DNA of 64,000 nt from Entoloma clypeatum (GCA_963565915.1 OY751492.1:1674001-1738000), one strand, 5' to 3'; positions 1-11,864 are shown, numbered from the stretch's first letter. Notes: generated from the sequence alone by a model not told the origin. Translations and numbers: made by a program.

Positions 1-846
1 CTGCCGATGGAAATCTCGGATCAAATCTTGAGCGTTCTGAACATTGGCTTGAGGTTCCCATGTGTTCTCTTCAGGGCCATATCCTTCCCACTGGACAAGG
101 TACTGGATCTTTCCATGGAACTTTTGAGAGTCTAGAATTGTGGACACATGGTATTCTTCTTGTCCTTCAACAATGATCAGATCAGGGGCTGGTTTCTTCT
201 TCTGGATGGCATACTTCGGAGTTTCGTATGGTGACAACAGGATCTTGTTGAACATGGGGTGAATCATTTTCCAAGTCTTTGGAAGATCAAGAAGGTATGC
301 GCTAGCCCCTTTCTTCTCTAGGACCTTGAATGGTCCATGTCGGAGTGCATCAAGTTTCTTCAAGGGGCGGTTAGTCCTGATGTTAGTCCCTTCCAACCAG
401 ACCTTGTCTCCGATGTGGTAGTTCCGAGATGGACTTCGGCTTGTTTCAGCCCTGCATTGGCTTCTTCTCATGCCTGTTTGAGTTTTTTCAAGAAGTCATT
501 GGCAGCCGGATTGGTATCTTCTAGCACGAGTTCTCCCTTCCAAGGATGTAAACCATAGTTGAGGTAGAATGGGGTGTGCTTCGTGGCCTGATGTTCTTTG
601 TCATTGTACTGGAACTCTGCAATTGCGATCCACTCAGCCCAATCATCCTGTAGATGGTTGACAAAGTTCCGTAAGTACACTTCCATTTCCTGATGCGATC
701 GCTCCGCCTGTCCATCAGTCTGTGGGTGGTACGCGGTGGACAGGTTCCTCTTGATCCCTAGCATGTGGCAGAGTATCTCCATGAACTTCACAGTGAACTG
801 CAGTCCCCTATCACTGATGATCTTCTTGGGGATCCCATGAAGCTTC
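1..846 (-). pseudogene. Ty3/Gypsy pol fragment (integrase core to chromodomain)
   Basis: Minus-strand remnant of the same chromodomain Gypsy family found further right. The longest open piece (468-848) carries the integrase core motifs KKIISDRG and YHPQTDGQAER, so the second Asp and the Glu of the DDE triad are present. It then reaches a TGA in the context KQA*EEAN that Gypsy-A and Gypsy-B also have. Downstream, towards position 1, a degraded linker and chromodomain can be aligned with the Gypsy-A sequence. The reading frame is broken, so no product is expected. It stops abruptly at the junction with Copia-1 near 847, where the other copies continue into the N-terminal half of integrase. The left end runs off the window. 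Confidence 0.85.
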
Positions 847-851
847 ATTTT

Positions 852-1160
852 TGTTGAAACTTTTCCATCATGTAGATTAGATTAGATTAGATTATATCAC
901 ATGACCTTAGACATCTTCAATTACATACTTATTTGGTTGGTACAAACAGTAGTACGGTATATAAGACCAGGAAACTGTCAATATCAATAAGTTGTCTCTT
1001 GACTCTTAACCAGCTCCATTGCTCTTACCAGCCTCAACCGCTCTCACCAGCCTCACCCTTTCCAATCCAAGTAAGTGACTAGAATGGTTAAGTAGAGTAC
1101 TTCCACTGTAGCTGTGTTGCTCAGTACATCTGCGGCTAGCGCCCAGGTGGAACTTCAACA
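852..1160 (+). repeat. 5' LTR of Copia-1
   Basis: 309 bp, TG...CA ends, with short terminal inverted repeat TGTTGAA/TTCAACA. It contains a short GATTA/ATTAG pentamer microsatellite near its start and a TATA-like ATATAAG around 959, a plausible promoter. The matching 3' copy is at 6242-6550. Confidence 0.92.
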
Positions 1161-1173
1161 GGTTATGGGCCCC
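1161..1173 (+). other. Primer-binding site of Copia-1 (half-tRNA type)
   Basis: GGTTATGGGCCCC lies immediately after the 5' LTR. It is complementary to the anticodon arm (GGGCCCATAACC, CAU anticodon) of eukaryotic initiator Met-tRNA. Drosophila copia uses such an internal cut of tRNA-iMet as primer. The same sequence follows the 5' LTR of Copia-2. Confidence 0.8.
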
Positions 1174-1527
1174 GGATAGCAGAGGGACTTGGAAACGCTG
1201 GCAACAGCGAGTACCTGCCCACTCTACCCTGGTTGGCAAAGAACTGATCGAAAGATCTAGGTTCTGAGTCTTACTTCTTCACACATGAACCTGGGAACGT
1301 CATTACGACAAGTACCTGTCATGAAGCGTCCCTAAGGGGATTGACTTAGTACATGTCATGTGGAAACATTGATCGTACCTCACACACTTCTGACAAAAAG
1401 GGTTTTTCCCACAAAACCGCTATTTCTAAAGGGAATATGTTATGAGGAATCATTTATTTGTTTTCTCTAAATCAAATTCACAAAGAACATCACTGATTGG
1501 GAGAACTCCTTTTAGACTCATTAAAAA

Positions 1528-2654
1528 ATGTCTACCTCTCGCTCCGCCCTCGACTCCATCACCATCTTCGACAGCATCGACTACCAAAGTTGGGCCGAAA
1601 AAATGAAGTCGTACCTTCTCCATCAAGGAGTCTGGCACCTCGTATCCGGCGACATTGAGCGCCCCGACATCGCAGACTTTACTGTCATGGTCTCCACCCC
1701 TGCCTCCGCTACTTCTACATCTGCAACCCAACCTCCAGTGGTCCCCACTACCGTCGACCAACCTGCCTTCCACAAGGAAAGGAAAATCTGGACAAGGGAT
1801 GACGACATGGCTCTGGGTTCCATCCGCCTCAAAGTCTCCGAAGCGATCAGGAGGCACATCACGGATGCCAAAACCTCAAAGGAAGCCTGGACGACATTGA
1901 AGGACGCATATTCAAAGATCTCCCCCGCCGCCATATTTGGCGACTTCAAAGCCGCGGCCTCTTTCAAACTTTCTGGTCGGGACCCTGTGCCGGAAATCGA
2001 GCGCCTTGGGTCACTCTTCGCTCACCTTAGCGACTCAAAGTTCGTCGTGCCTGATCTGATGCAGGCTATGATCCTAGCAAGTGCCATTCCTGACGCTTGG
2101 TCATCCCTCTCCACCGCGCTCTTCCAAGTCTACAATGCCGACGACTTCACATGGCAGGCCGTCACCGACAGCATCGTCTCAGAATACAGGCGCAAGTACA
2201 CGATAGGGTCTACTCGGGCATCCAATGAGCAGGCCCGGAAAATCTCTGGGACTAAGCGAAAGGGGCAAGACCCCAAATGGGAAAAGCAGACAGCGCCAAC
2301 AACACCAACAACGACTCCGACCACGCCGAGGAGATGGTCGAGTTCATCGCACCAGCTATTGAGCACACCCCTCATCATCCTGCTCCTTGTCCCCTTCCTC
2401 CTCGTCAACGTGCCCCTTGCCCTCTCCCTTCTCACCATGCACCGTCTTTCACCACCGTAACTGGTCGCGGAAAGACTTCCTTTACTGCACAGCCTGAGTC
2501 AGAAAGGATGCAGTCATTACTGCAATGCATGAACCCTCCTCCTTCCCAGTACACTGGGCTTCCTTCTGGAAAGCCGTCAGTGTGGAAAAAGAACGAAAGG
2601 GTGCGAAAGCTCGCCCGAGAGATCGGCGCACAACCCTCCGGATCGAACCTTTGA
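1528..2654 (+). pseudogene. gag: Copia-1 gag (frameshifted)
   Basis: Starts at ATG 1528 with a Copia-type Gag N-terminus (FDSIDYQSWAEKMKSYLL), about 370 nt after the LTR. The body resembles the UBN2/DUF4219-like Gag of Copia elements, including a KEAWTTLKDAYSK segment. The first frame is open to 2460. From about 2275 the sensible reading moves to the frame that runs to a TGA at 2652-2654, after an Asn/Pro-rich linker, which points to a small indel. No intact CCHC knuckle is visible. In an intact Copia element this would continue into pol as one polyprotein. Confidence 0.8.
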
Positions 2655-5600
2655 ATCCTAGACACCATCATTCCTGACATCGACGAAAGGCCGGCTAAAC
2701 AGCGTCGTGTTGCCCCGTCGATAGAGGAATCGCTGAAGATGATGGACATCGACCAGGAACGGATGGGGCCAGACGAGTTTGATTACAAGATAGAACTTGA
2801 CGGTCCGTCAAAACCTTTTCTTGAACCTTACCAAATGCGGAAAGCTAATTATGCCTCTCAACAGACGTATAATATATTAGCCAGTACCACTACAGAGTGC
2901 GTAGATCACTTCAGCAGTGATCTGCACAAAAACTATATTAAACATTTTGCCTCTTGTACACACTGTAAGGAAAAAGAACGCGCGCAGTGGATATTAGACT
3001 CCGGCGCCTCGCTACACTTCACCTATGAGTTTAAGGACTTTGCATACTATAGACCTCTCACGGTCAAGCGATTCGTCCAAACTGCAGCTAAAGGGAAGAA
3101 ACTGGAAATACTCGGAGTTGGGGCCGTTCCAGTACGGCACACCCTAAATGGGGAAGTTAAAACCCATCTTCTCAGACCGGTGTTCTACATCCCGGACATG
3201 GACACACGCCTATTGTCCCTAGGCGTCTTCCTTAACCATGGTTACAAAGTAGACGGGACTTGTGGAGAAATCAACATCTCCAAAGGGCTGAGCAAAATCC
3301 AGTTTTCGCCCCACATCCTTGGTCAAACCATTTACTGGTTAGACACTGAAATATGCTAGGACCAGATCCATGCGATCTCAAGCAAAATCACTGTCGAAAC
3401 ATGGCACAAGCGCCTTGGTCACCCAAATGATCAAGCACTCCGAAAGATTCCCACCAGTACCAAAGGGGTACCTGAGACACTAGTATGTGAGAAATCACAG
3501 GAAAGTTGCACAGGTTGCCTCAAAGGGAAAATGCTGAATCAGTCATATCCCAATTTTATGACAAGAGCAACAAAAACCTTTGATCTGATCCATTCCGATC
3601 TCAAACAGATATCCACGGCATCATACCACAAATATAAATATTTCCTTATGTTTTTGGACGACTTTTCATTCCACGTCTGGGTCGTCTTGCTTAGGAAGAA
3701 GTCGGATGCCGTCATGGCACTATGACAATTCCTTGCAATGATCCAGAATCAATTCGCCGCCACTCCTAAGAAATGGCGAGTTGATGGAGGTGGAGAGTTT
3801 AACGAATACAAGGATGTACTTGCCGATCATGGAATTCTGATCGACGTCACGCTCCCGTATCAGCACCAGCAGAACGGATAAATCGAACCCTGTGGGAGAA
3901 ATCTCAGGCCTTGCGCTTCGACGCGTGCTTACCCCCTATGTGGTGGGAATTCTGTTTGGAACATGCAGCTTTTCTCTACAACAGAACCCCCATGCAGCGT
4001 CTCGAATGGAATACCCCTTACTTCAGGGTGACCAATGAGATCCCCGATATGTCAAGCATCAGAGTCTTCGGATGTCAGGCATATGTGTATATCCCAAAGG
4101 AAAAACGTAGAAATTCCCTGGAATCTAGATCTCAATTGATGATTTATCTCGGATCAAAACCAGGGGTCAAAGGATACTGTTTCATGGATCCTGAGACTAA
4201 TACAATTTTCATGGGTGGGAAAGCTATCTTTGATGAAAGCAAGTACCCTAGATGCCACATCGACCCTTTGCCAGAAAACCATCCAGAAATGGAAAACCCA
4301 GAACCGGCTGATGAGTTTGAGGACCTCATCCCCGGAAATGATGACAATGACATTACGAAAAACCTCGCAACCCTGTTCCCACTGGACAAGATCACCCTGA
4401 ATCAGACGATGACTTGCCGTCTAGCAAGCCCGACAATGAACCACGAGGACCCACTCCAGAACCCAAACAAGTACCAGATCGACCGATCAGGGAACGACGA
4501 GTTCGGAGAATGCCAGGTAGCATCTACGGGGAAGACACCCCTGCTTCTGATCTTGAAAAAATGGATCGAAGACGTAGATTAGGTGGTCAATCGGCATGGA
4601 TGATCTCCTAATGGAGGCAATCTCTATCAAAGTGGGCATCATCGAAATGTCACACAAAGACATATACCCTCTTCCAAACAAAGAAGATTGGTATGCGGCA
4701 GAACGAAAAGAGCTAGACATGCTCAAAAGCCGCGGGGTGATCACGGAGTTAGTACCCCTACCCACAGGGAGGAAAGCTCTAAAGAACAAATGGGTTTACA
4801 ATGAAAAATCTGACGGGCGTCTGAAAGTGCGCCTCGTTGCAAAAGACTTCTCACAGGTAGAAGGGATTTTCTCACCAGTAGTGAGGTACGAGACTGTCCA
4901 GTTGATTCTAGCATTGACAGCCCTTGAAGGGTGGTTCATGACACTCCTGGACGTCTCATCAGCCTTCCTCTATGGAAGACTCCGTGAGGTAATTTACATG
5001 CGACAGCCTGAGGGCTACATAGTAAAAGGGAAAGAACACCTCATGTACCGACTATACAATGCCCTATATGGACTCAAGCAGGCCGCATTAGCCTGGTGGA
5101 GGGAACTCGATTCCTCCATGAAAAAGCTCGGTTTTGTCCGGCTTCACTCTGATGCAGGAGTTTTCATTCACACAAGTACCAAAGGGAAAATCGTAATCGC
5201 CGTCATTTATGTCAATGACTCTGCTTTTCTCGGCACAAACCGAGAGTACATGCTAGAGAAGAAGAAGGCCTTCATGACAACATGGGAATGTAGGGACCTA
5301 GGCCACCTAGTGCCTGATGGGGAACCAAAGGAATTTCTCTCAATCCAAATAAGGCAACGTGGGAAGAGGATCTTCATTGATCAAGTACCTTACCTTGAGA
5401 AAATTCTCGCACGTATGGGGATGAGCGAATCCAATGCCACCCATACCCCACTCCCGACGGGCTACAAACCCATGAAGTCTGAAGATGAACCCAATGTGGA
5501 ACTCAGATCCAAGTACCAATCCATCATCGGGTCACTATTGTACTTAATGATCGGGACAAGACCCGACATTTGTTTCGCCGTGATCAAAATGTCCCAATTC

Positions 5601-6173
5601 TCCGCAAACCCTACCAAACACCATTTAGAAGTGGCTAGGGATATTTGCAGGTATTTGAAGGCGACAAAAGATTACGCGATCATGTACGATGGCGATTCTG
5701 GGAAAGGGATCTATGCATTTACAAACTCCGATTGGGCATCAGATGAAAATACCAGGAAATCCACTACTGGTTACTTCATATCACTGGTGTCTGGAGCAGT
5801 AACATGAGTTTCGTCAGCGCAGAAAGCCATTGCCCTCTCTTCCACGGAAGCAGAACACATGGCGCTATCAGATTGCAGTCGCGCAGTGACATGGCTTAGA
5901 AGCATGCTTGCCGAACTTGGGATGCAGATCGGATCAGTCCCGATCTATGGAGATAACAATGGCTCCGTATTTATCGCATCCAACCCTGTAACTGAAAAGC
6001 GGTCCAAGCACATTGACGTGTGATTTCACTTTGTCAGAGAAAAAGTATCTGAAGGAATTATTATGGTCGAATTCATCGAAGGAGTGAATAACCCTGCAGA
6101 CCTTTTAACTAAGAATCTGGGGAAAATCCTCTTCAACAAGTTTATCCCGTACTTTGGATTACTTAAAAATTAG
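2655..6173 (+). pseudogene. pol: Copia-1 pol (PR-IN-RT-RH), inactivated
   Basis: Protease: WILDSGASLHF near 2988. Integrase: the GAG-pre-integrase WHKRLGHPN near 3400, followed by FDLIHSDL and YFLMFLDDFS. Reverse transcriptase: open from 4596 to 5807 with LLDVSSAFLYG and LYGLKQA. Its catalytic box reads YVND instead of YVDD near 5208, so a metal-binding Asp is lost. RNase H: ALSSTEAEHMALS, GDNNGS and KHIDV, ending at 6171-6173. In-frame stops occur at about 3357, 3723, 3879, 5805 and 6021, with frame changes around 3900 and 4590. A piece of the integrase between about 3880 and 3910 appears missing. Clearly dead. Confidence 0.9.
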
Positions 6174-6234
6174 ACGAAGATAGAGTACCTATATGGGAAA
6201 AAGTAAGATGTATTTAGAAGTATGTACTAAATAT

Positions 6235-6241
6235 GGGGGGG
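6235..6241 (+). other. Polypurine tract of Copia-1
   Basis: Seven consecutive G directly before the TG of the 3' LTR, the expected site for plus-strand priming. Confidence 0.7.
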
Positions 6242-6550
6242 TGTTGAAACTTTTCCATCACGTAGATTAGATTAGATTAGATTACATCACATGACCTTTA
6301 CACATCTTCAATTACATACTTGTTTGGTTGGTACAAACAGTAGTACGGTAGATAAGACCAGGAAACTGTCAATATCAACAAGTTGTCTCTTGACTCTTAA
6401 CCATCTCCATCGCTCATACCAGCCTCAACCGCTCTCACCAGCCCCACCCTTCTCAACCAAGTAAGTGACTAGAACGGTAGAGTAGAGTACTTCCACTGTA
6501 GCTGTGTTGCTCAGTACATCTGCGGCTAGCGCCCAGGTGGAACTTCAACA
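6242..6550 (+). repeat. 3' LTR of Copia-1
   Basis: 309 bp, same ends as the 5' LTR, with about 15-18 differences by eye. The next bases are unrelated to the left flank of the element. Confidence 0.92.
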
Positions 6551-6744
6551 GCTGAGACTGTGGGTGGATTCAACGGGGTGCGCGGCTTGAAGAAACTCTC
6601 CAACATATGATTTGGTTTTACTAGCCTGGACCATCCACTGGCTTTTGCGCATGCCCGACAACCTTTCGACAAGCGGTGTGCATCGAGATTCCTGTGTCCG
6701 GCCGTTCCAACCTGGATGATTTTCTTGCAGTCAGGACATTCCAA
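6551..6744 (-). pseudogene. Zinc-finger-like protein fragment
   Basis: Minus-strand ORF beginning MECPDCKKIIQVG with Cys-x2-Cys and later His residues (NLDAHRLSKGC). It resembles the small C2H2-like module at the N-terminus of many agaricomycete hypothetical proteins. The frame is cut at 6550 by the Copia-1 LTR and its last codons are LTR sequence. No further exon is recognised, so it is treated as a truncated fragment. It lies in the 270-bp stretch between Copia-1 and the inverted repeat. Function unknown. Confidence 0.4.
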
Positions 6745-6880
6745 AGTACTGTTGCATGTGAATTGCTCTGCATTTCTGTCATATCAAGTGTTAGAATTAA
6801 GATTCTGAGTTCATTTATGTGTAGTCCGTCCGTCAGTCCCTCATGGCCCGCCTTGGTGCTTACCGAGATCCTCTGGGCAG

Positions 6881-7828
6881 CGCGAATGACATCGGGATGG
6901 ACATCACTGATGCCCAGTTTATCGAGGTAGGTCCTTCTACAGCTCTCCCTCCATCATTATCAAAGGAATCTTCGTTCTTCACAGACATACACAGCCTTTT
7001 TAACTCGCCTGCGCACTGTCTACCCGGATCAGCCCATCTTCGTGTTTGCTCCAGTCAGCTTGCCATTTGTCTGTATATGATTTCGACTGACATCAGATTA
7101 TATGTAGTGGGGTGTCCCAACCGAGCAGGGAACGATCAGCATGTATGGGTACTACCTCACCAATGTCTATCGTGGGCTCGTGGATAGTTTCCGGTTAGTC
7201 CCTTCCTTTGTCGATTGGTTTAAACGCTTTTCTCTTTCTATCTCCTTTTCTCTATATGTATATCCTGATTCGTCGAAGCCCCTTCCTTCTTTTCTCTTCT
7301 CTTCTCGTTCAAAATATCTATTCCCCTCCTTCCACCGCCGAAACCCGCTTTCTCCCTCCCTCTCTCTTTTCCATAATTCTGTTTTCGTGAGACAACATAT
7401 CTCGACTCAACAAATCCCGTTCTTTTTATAATATTTTGGTACTTCTCCCTACCCGGCCAATATCGTTCTCGTTCTTTTCCTTGTATTTCCTTTCTTATTG
7501 AAAGGAATATAAATATATCGTAACTCCTCAAACCCCTTTCCTTTCTCTCTTTCCCCTCGCCCCAGCACCCATTTTTTCTCTGTCTCTCTCATTTCCTATA
7601 TATTCGGGATGAATCTGCCGCGCACTCACTGCCTCCTACAGATCCAAAGGAGACACCAACGTCTTCCTCGTCGACACCATGAACTGGATCACCTCCGTGT
7701 CTGACCTCATCCCGGGAGATGAGCACCTCAATGTCTCTGGGAACGAGCGCGTTGCCGAAAAGTTTGCGGGGTGGCTTGAGGAGTGGGGCGTCAAGCATTC
7801 AGAGCGCTGGCCCTCCCAAGGTGCTTGA
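6881..7828 (+). pseudogene. SGNH esterase, 3' half only (left-arm copy)
   Basis: Exons 6881-6926, 6985-7053, 7108-7193 and 7642-7828 match the last four exons of the complete gene at 61352-63311 almost base for base. They encode the GANDIG block, the PDQPIFVFAP strand and the GDEHLN catalytic-His block. The 5' half is absent: the arm begins at 6819 inside the intron just before exon 6881. No promoter or start codon is present, so it should not yield a functional enzyme. The last intron (7194-7641) is unusually long and contains a CT-rich tract. Confidence 0.85.
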
Positions 7829-8109
7829 GATGAAAAGAATTGTAGATCTAAATATGTACAACTCGCTTGAAAGTATGTCTAAATGCCCACAATAAATTCC
7901 CTCCGTTTTCCTCATAAGTTCGCACCCCCGTTGACGATCTGTTTGCCATTGATCTATCCCTTGCTAAACATTTTTTTGCAAGTTGCCATTAGAGATGGCC
8001 GGGTCTCGTCAAGAAATATCCAACTTCATCTGAGGCAACCATGACAGATACAGTATGATTGACATCCTTGAACAGATTCATGTCCTCCCTAGTTTCCGGC
8101 ACTTTCTTC

Positions 8110-8878
8110 AACCATCCATGGCTTCCGACCTCTTCGCTGGCTTATCTCACAATAGACCTGTCGTCATCTTCAACATCCACGAGGACCGATGCGACTGCCC
8201 TCGCTCTCATCTCAGGTGTTGATGAGCCACTTCATATTCCGCTTGAAAGCTTCAGCCATCGACAAGCAGTTGAGCTGCGTGATAGCCTTCGCAGCTACCT
8301 GAGGACACATGGTGAGAAGTCGACTCTCGCGCGAACCGCCCGTTTTCGAAAGTTGCGCACAAGGAAGCCATCATATATCAAGTTCTCTGGGAGCGAGTGG
8401 TGAAGCCGATACATATTGGATGCTCTTGGTTACTCGGTACGTCCTATTCCTCACTTGCCCAGTTGTACACCTTGCTGATGACTCCATTCAGTCCCAAAAC
8501 TTGCGTTGGTCTCGCATTTGGTGGTGTCCCACTGGCCCGCTCGCCATCCACGCTGCCGGGATTTACAGTAACGACAAGGCTCGTGGACCCTGCGTTTCGG
8601 ACTTTGTCATTTCCTCGTACACTCCGACCGTCAGCGCCTTGAAATCAGCATCTACAGCGCACCGAACACCCACTAGCTTACTTCTTATCAGCCAGCCGTC
8701 CACACCAGGCCTCCCTCCCATCCCAGCTACGAGAAAGGAAACACATGTGCTAAGGGATATGATAGACGAAGAACACATCGAAACATTGTTACTGGAGGGG
8801 GATGGCATACAGAAGATTCAAGATAAGCTTGGAGATACGGAGGATGCCCTCCTGACATGGGTGCACTTTGGAATTTGA
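8110..8878 (+). pseudogene. CHAT-domain protein fragment (left arm)
   Basis: Pieces resemble the CHAT (caspase-like) domain common at the C-terminus of TPR proteins in agaricomycetes: NRPVVIFNIHEDRC, PLHIPLESFS, VLWERVVKPI, then after a 50-60-nt intron RIWWCPTGPLAIHAAGIY, FVISSYTPTVSAL and LLLISQP. The frame shifts around 8190, and the protein stops at 8878 (LLTWVHFGI*) just where family members continue into the catalytic His block. Upstream TPR repeats are missing. It is a relic truncated at both ends, and the right arm carries the same lesions. The CHAT assignment is from remembered family motifs. Confidence 0.65.
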
Positions 8879-9755
8879 CTGGGGTCGTTCTGCAGGCTGA
8901 CGCTCCCAACTAATTCGTTTCAATTACCATTCATTTGCAAAGGAATATGGACGGGATTACACCAGAACTGCCTAACACCCACAACCCACCATGGCACGAG
9001 TGCCCAGCCGCGCCCCGTCCAATAGAAAGCAAGATGATCAGCAATCTCTGACACCAATGTGAGCAAGGGTTATCACGTTCACACGCGAGCTCACGATGTC
9101 TATGTTCATCGCGAGCATCAGTATCACATTCTCATGTCCACGCCTAGGGGTAGAAGGTCATGTAGGCACTGTTAACGAAGGGGGCGCAAGGAGTCGCAGG
9201 ATTCGTGGAGGATACTGGATCTGGATCAACTGTCCCTCTTGCAGACACCTTATCTTGAAATACTCGATGAGGGCTCTTTGCATTTCCCTCTGTTCAGTTT
9301 CTCTAATCAGGTCCCCGCTTTCTTGAAGTTCTTGGGTAGGCATCCCGATCAGAGCGGACTAAAAAGACCGGCCACGTGAATGGCGGGTTGGGCTTGAACC
9401 CACCTCTTTTTTTTGCAGCGACCAACAACACGACAAGCACCTGGCACATATGTAAGTATGTGCGCATTTGCGCAATGCGCTGACAGAATTTTTTGGTTTA
9501 GTTGTCACATATGTATCCACTGTTGTCAGTGTTGAAACCACAGGTAGCGCTGTCAAATCGCCCTCACCCTCAAAACATTTATCTGGCGGGATCGTAATTT
9601 GTCCTTGGTCTGGCGGCCGCATCCCCCAGAGCCTCCCTGTCAGCGTGTCTTGGCTGTAAGGTCTCTGTCCGGCGACATCGGAAATACGAGTAAGAGCACA
9701 GCCTCTTTTGCAGCCTTCGAGCGTTGACATCTCCATTATCAGAGCACCGTCACCT
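8879..9755. other. Intergenic stretch, left arm
   Basis: No gene I can name. A 61-codon minus-strand ORF (9158-9343, MPTQELQESGDLIRETEQRE) is open in both arms, but with arms this similar that is not independent support. A GGTGGGTTCAAGCCC sequence near 9388 (minus strand) recalls a tRNA T-arm, without the rest of a cloverleaf. Confidence 0.4.
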
Positions 9756-11632
9756 ATGGCCTACCCGCTGAATTCAGTCGCGGTGGTTGCAGATTTCGTG
9801 GCAATGACGCAGAACCTCATCACGGTAAGTAGTCTACAATCTATGATTCAACACCGGCGTGTTAACATTCTGTACAGAAAGATGTTATCCGACAATTTGA
9901 TCAGTTGGTGCAGGATACATTGCCAATCATGGAAGAGGTTCACGAGATCATGATGGCGAATTCGCCGCTTGCGAAGTCGCGCATGGTTCGCGGGGACCTG
10001 AAGAAAGTCCTCGAGTGAGTAGCCCCATGTTTACACTCCTCCTCATTGTTCACAATAAGTTTGCGAACAGAACGGGGGCGGCTATGGAGGTCTTCGTGAA
10101 GAGAGTAAAGTCAAGGAAGATAGTCCGGCGACTGCTGACTGCTGACCCAGACATCAAGACGATGACTCGGTATCAAGAGCTTCTCATGAAGCATGTTTCC
10201 GACGTGAGTTTCGTTTTTCAGCTCCTCGGACTCGACGAACTTGCTGTTGATGGAATCTGGGCAGGTCAAAGCAAACCTCAATTTCGCGCGTCTCGAGCGG
10301 CAGATCCAGGCCCTCGAGAGACGAGAAAACCGGGCGGACGCGAGGGATTCGCCCGTTGCAGTGGGTGGGATAGAAGGAGAGAATGACGTAGAAATGTCCT
10401 CGGACGCCGACGTGGAAGGGACAACGGAGGAACAACCGGAGAATGGAAATTCATCGCAGGGGGTGGATGAAGAAGCGGTACAGGGGTTAGGGGAAAGGGT
10501 TGAAAGGCTGACGGAGGGGATGCTGGATGATTTGGGAAATACTGCACAAGCGCAATCAAAGGAAGCACAAGGAGAGTGTGAATCAACCCCGCCTTCCACC
10601 TCAGAATCACCAGGATCCGACGGCGCTGACAGTATGGCAGAGGAAGAGGGCTTCCGAGAATCATCCCCCGTTCGCAGAGCCACGTCCCGGGGATGGATCC
10701 AAAAGACGACGAGACTGTTTTCCAACAGCCGGGCTCGTCCAGAGGAAGTGCCCGGTTGCAATGGCAGGACGTCGTCGCGGGGAATGCTGAAATGGGGATT
10801 GCTGGGACGACCCGTCAATGCTCGATCCATCGCAATGCATTCTAGCTCCTCTATGCTTTCAATCACACACTCGGTTTCCACTTTGGCTGCCGTAAACTCT
10901 GGCAGTTTCAGCTTGGTTTTGGAAGATGATGGGGTGTCCGTTGGTGGTATTGAGGTCTCGGTAGGCGAGGGGATGACGACAGATGATGGCATTGTTGGGG
11001 ACGCTGAGATTGCTGATAATCTGCCTTTGGAGGTCTCGACGCTAGCAGAAGAATGGTTGGAGAATGGGTTGGAGATGCAGGGAGCTAGTCCATCTCCTGA
11101 AATCACTGCAAGCTCCCATACTTTCCACAAACGAAAGGGAGCGGACAATTACAACTTTCCCATTCGTACTCAAGTCACTGCGCCAATCGCACGACCTTGG
11201 GATACCACATCACTTCCAACTTCGGCGCTGAAGGAGGGGGATACTCAACCCTCTTCGTCGACGCCCTTGAATAATATTTTCGGAACAGAGGATACGGAGT
11301 TCACAGACAATTTTGGAGAACTTCGAGATGCAGATGAACAACCGCCGGCTAGCCTCATGTTAGATCCTGCGATTACGAGGACATTGGACGCACGAAAGAC
11401 AGAAACCAATCCTAACATGCGCGACTACGAGGAATCTCCGCAGTGTCCGCATCCCATGGTTTCCTCCGAACATGCTCAATTTTGTTATCCACCAGACCAG
11501 CATCAGGAAACGTCGTATGTGCCAATCTTCCCGAATTCTCCCTCTTTGCATGACACTGGCATTGTGCAGCAAGCTTTTCGAGACTCTGCAGAATCTTGCT
11601 ATGCTCTGGTCCAATGTTCAAGATGCAAATGA
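9756..11632 (+). CDS. Hypothetical protein, 568 aa (left-arm copy)
   Basis: Four exons fit well: 9756-9824, 9878-10014, 10071-10203 and 10265-11632, each intron GT...AG of 53-61 nt with consistent phases. Residues 1 to about 120 are predicted helical (IRQFDQLVQDTLPIMEEVHE, then KTMTRYQELLMKHVSDVKAN), ending in a coiled-coil-like LERQIQALERRENR. The remaining 440 residues are acidic, Ser/Thr/Pro-rich and probably disordered. The N-terminus loosely recalls the four-helix HeLo/MLKL-type domains of fungal cell-death proteins, but this is a guess from helix pattern only. The right-arm copy (57548-59424) is also open, with only a handful of amino-acid differences. I do not recognise the family with certainty. 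Confidence 0.65.
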
Positions 11633-11859
11633 GGGCGTTCCTTGTCATCATCAGCATTTCCACAAAAAGCTATTGATCTATTTGGAGCTATTTTGCTCGT
11701 CACTAGATAACAAGTCCAACTAGCCCGAAGACTTGATTAGTTATTCATTCATTATGAAAGTGCTAGAATACATTACAGATGATGTACATAATGATTACAA
11801 AAGTAAGCCCAATACCATTGAGAACGAGAAAAAACCATAGTCTTTGGTCTCTTGGTGAC

Positions 11860-11864
11860 ATGTT
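11860..11864 (+). other. Target-site duplication ATGTT, left of Gypsy-A
   Basis: ATGTT at 11860-11864 and again at 18491-18495. The empty site in the right arm has a single copy (GACATGTTGGCATC in reverse complement around 57316), which directly shows the insertion. Confidence 0.95.

Larger units (their letters stand above)
852..6550 (+). mobile_element. Copia-1, degenerate Ty1/Copia LTR retrotransposon
   Basis: A 5.7-kb element bounded by two 309-bp LTRs that begin TGTTGAAAC and end CTTCAACA. It has a primer-binding site directly after the 5' LTR and a run of seven G directly before the 3' LTR. The inside encodes Gag, protease, integrase, reverse transcriptase and RNase H in Copia order (integrase before RT), broken by stops and frameshifts. 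The LTRs differ by roughly 5 percent by eye. The five bases on either side (ATTTT on the left, GCTGA on the right) do not match, so there is no target-site duplication. The left flank is Gypsy sequence and the right flank is not. Confidence 0.92.

Noticed and set aside
6526..6550. C-terminal codons of the zinc-finger ORF
   Set aside because: These bases belong to the Copia-1 LTR, so the apparent end of the protein is created by the insertion.
7238..7531. Minus-strand ORF over the long SGNH intron (mirror in the right arm)
   Set aside because: Purine-rich low-complexity translation (KERERYW, KRREKK) of the pyrimidine tract.
9370..9400. Possible tRNA T-arm (GGTGGGTTCAAGCCC on the minus strand)
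   Set aside because: No matching acceptor stem, D-arm or anticodon arm could be found around it in either direction.
10111..11148. 345-codon minus-strand ORF (and its mirror 58050-59069)
   Set aside because: Antisense to the last exon of the 568-aa gene; Ser/Pro-rich composition is what the complement of that low-complexity sequence gives, and it ignores the intron structure.
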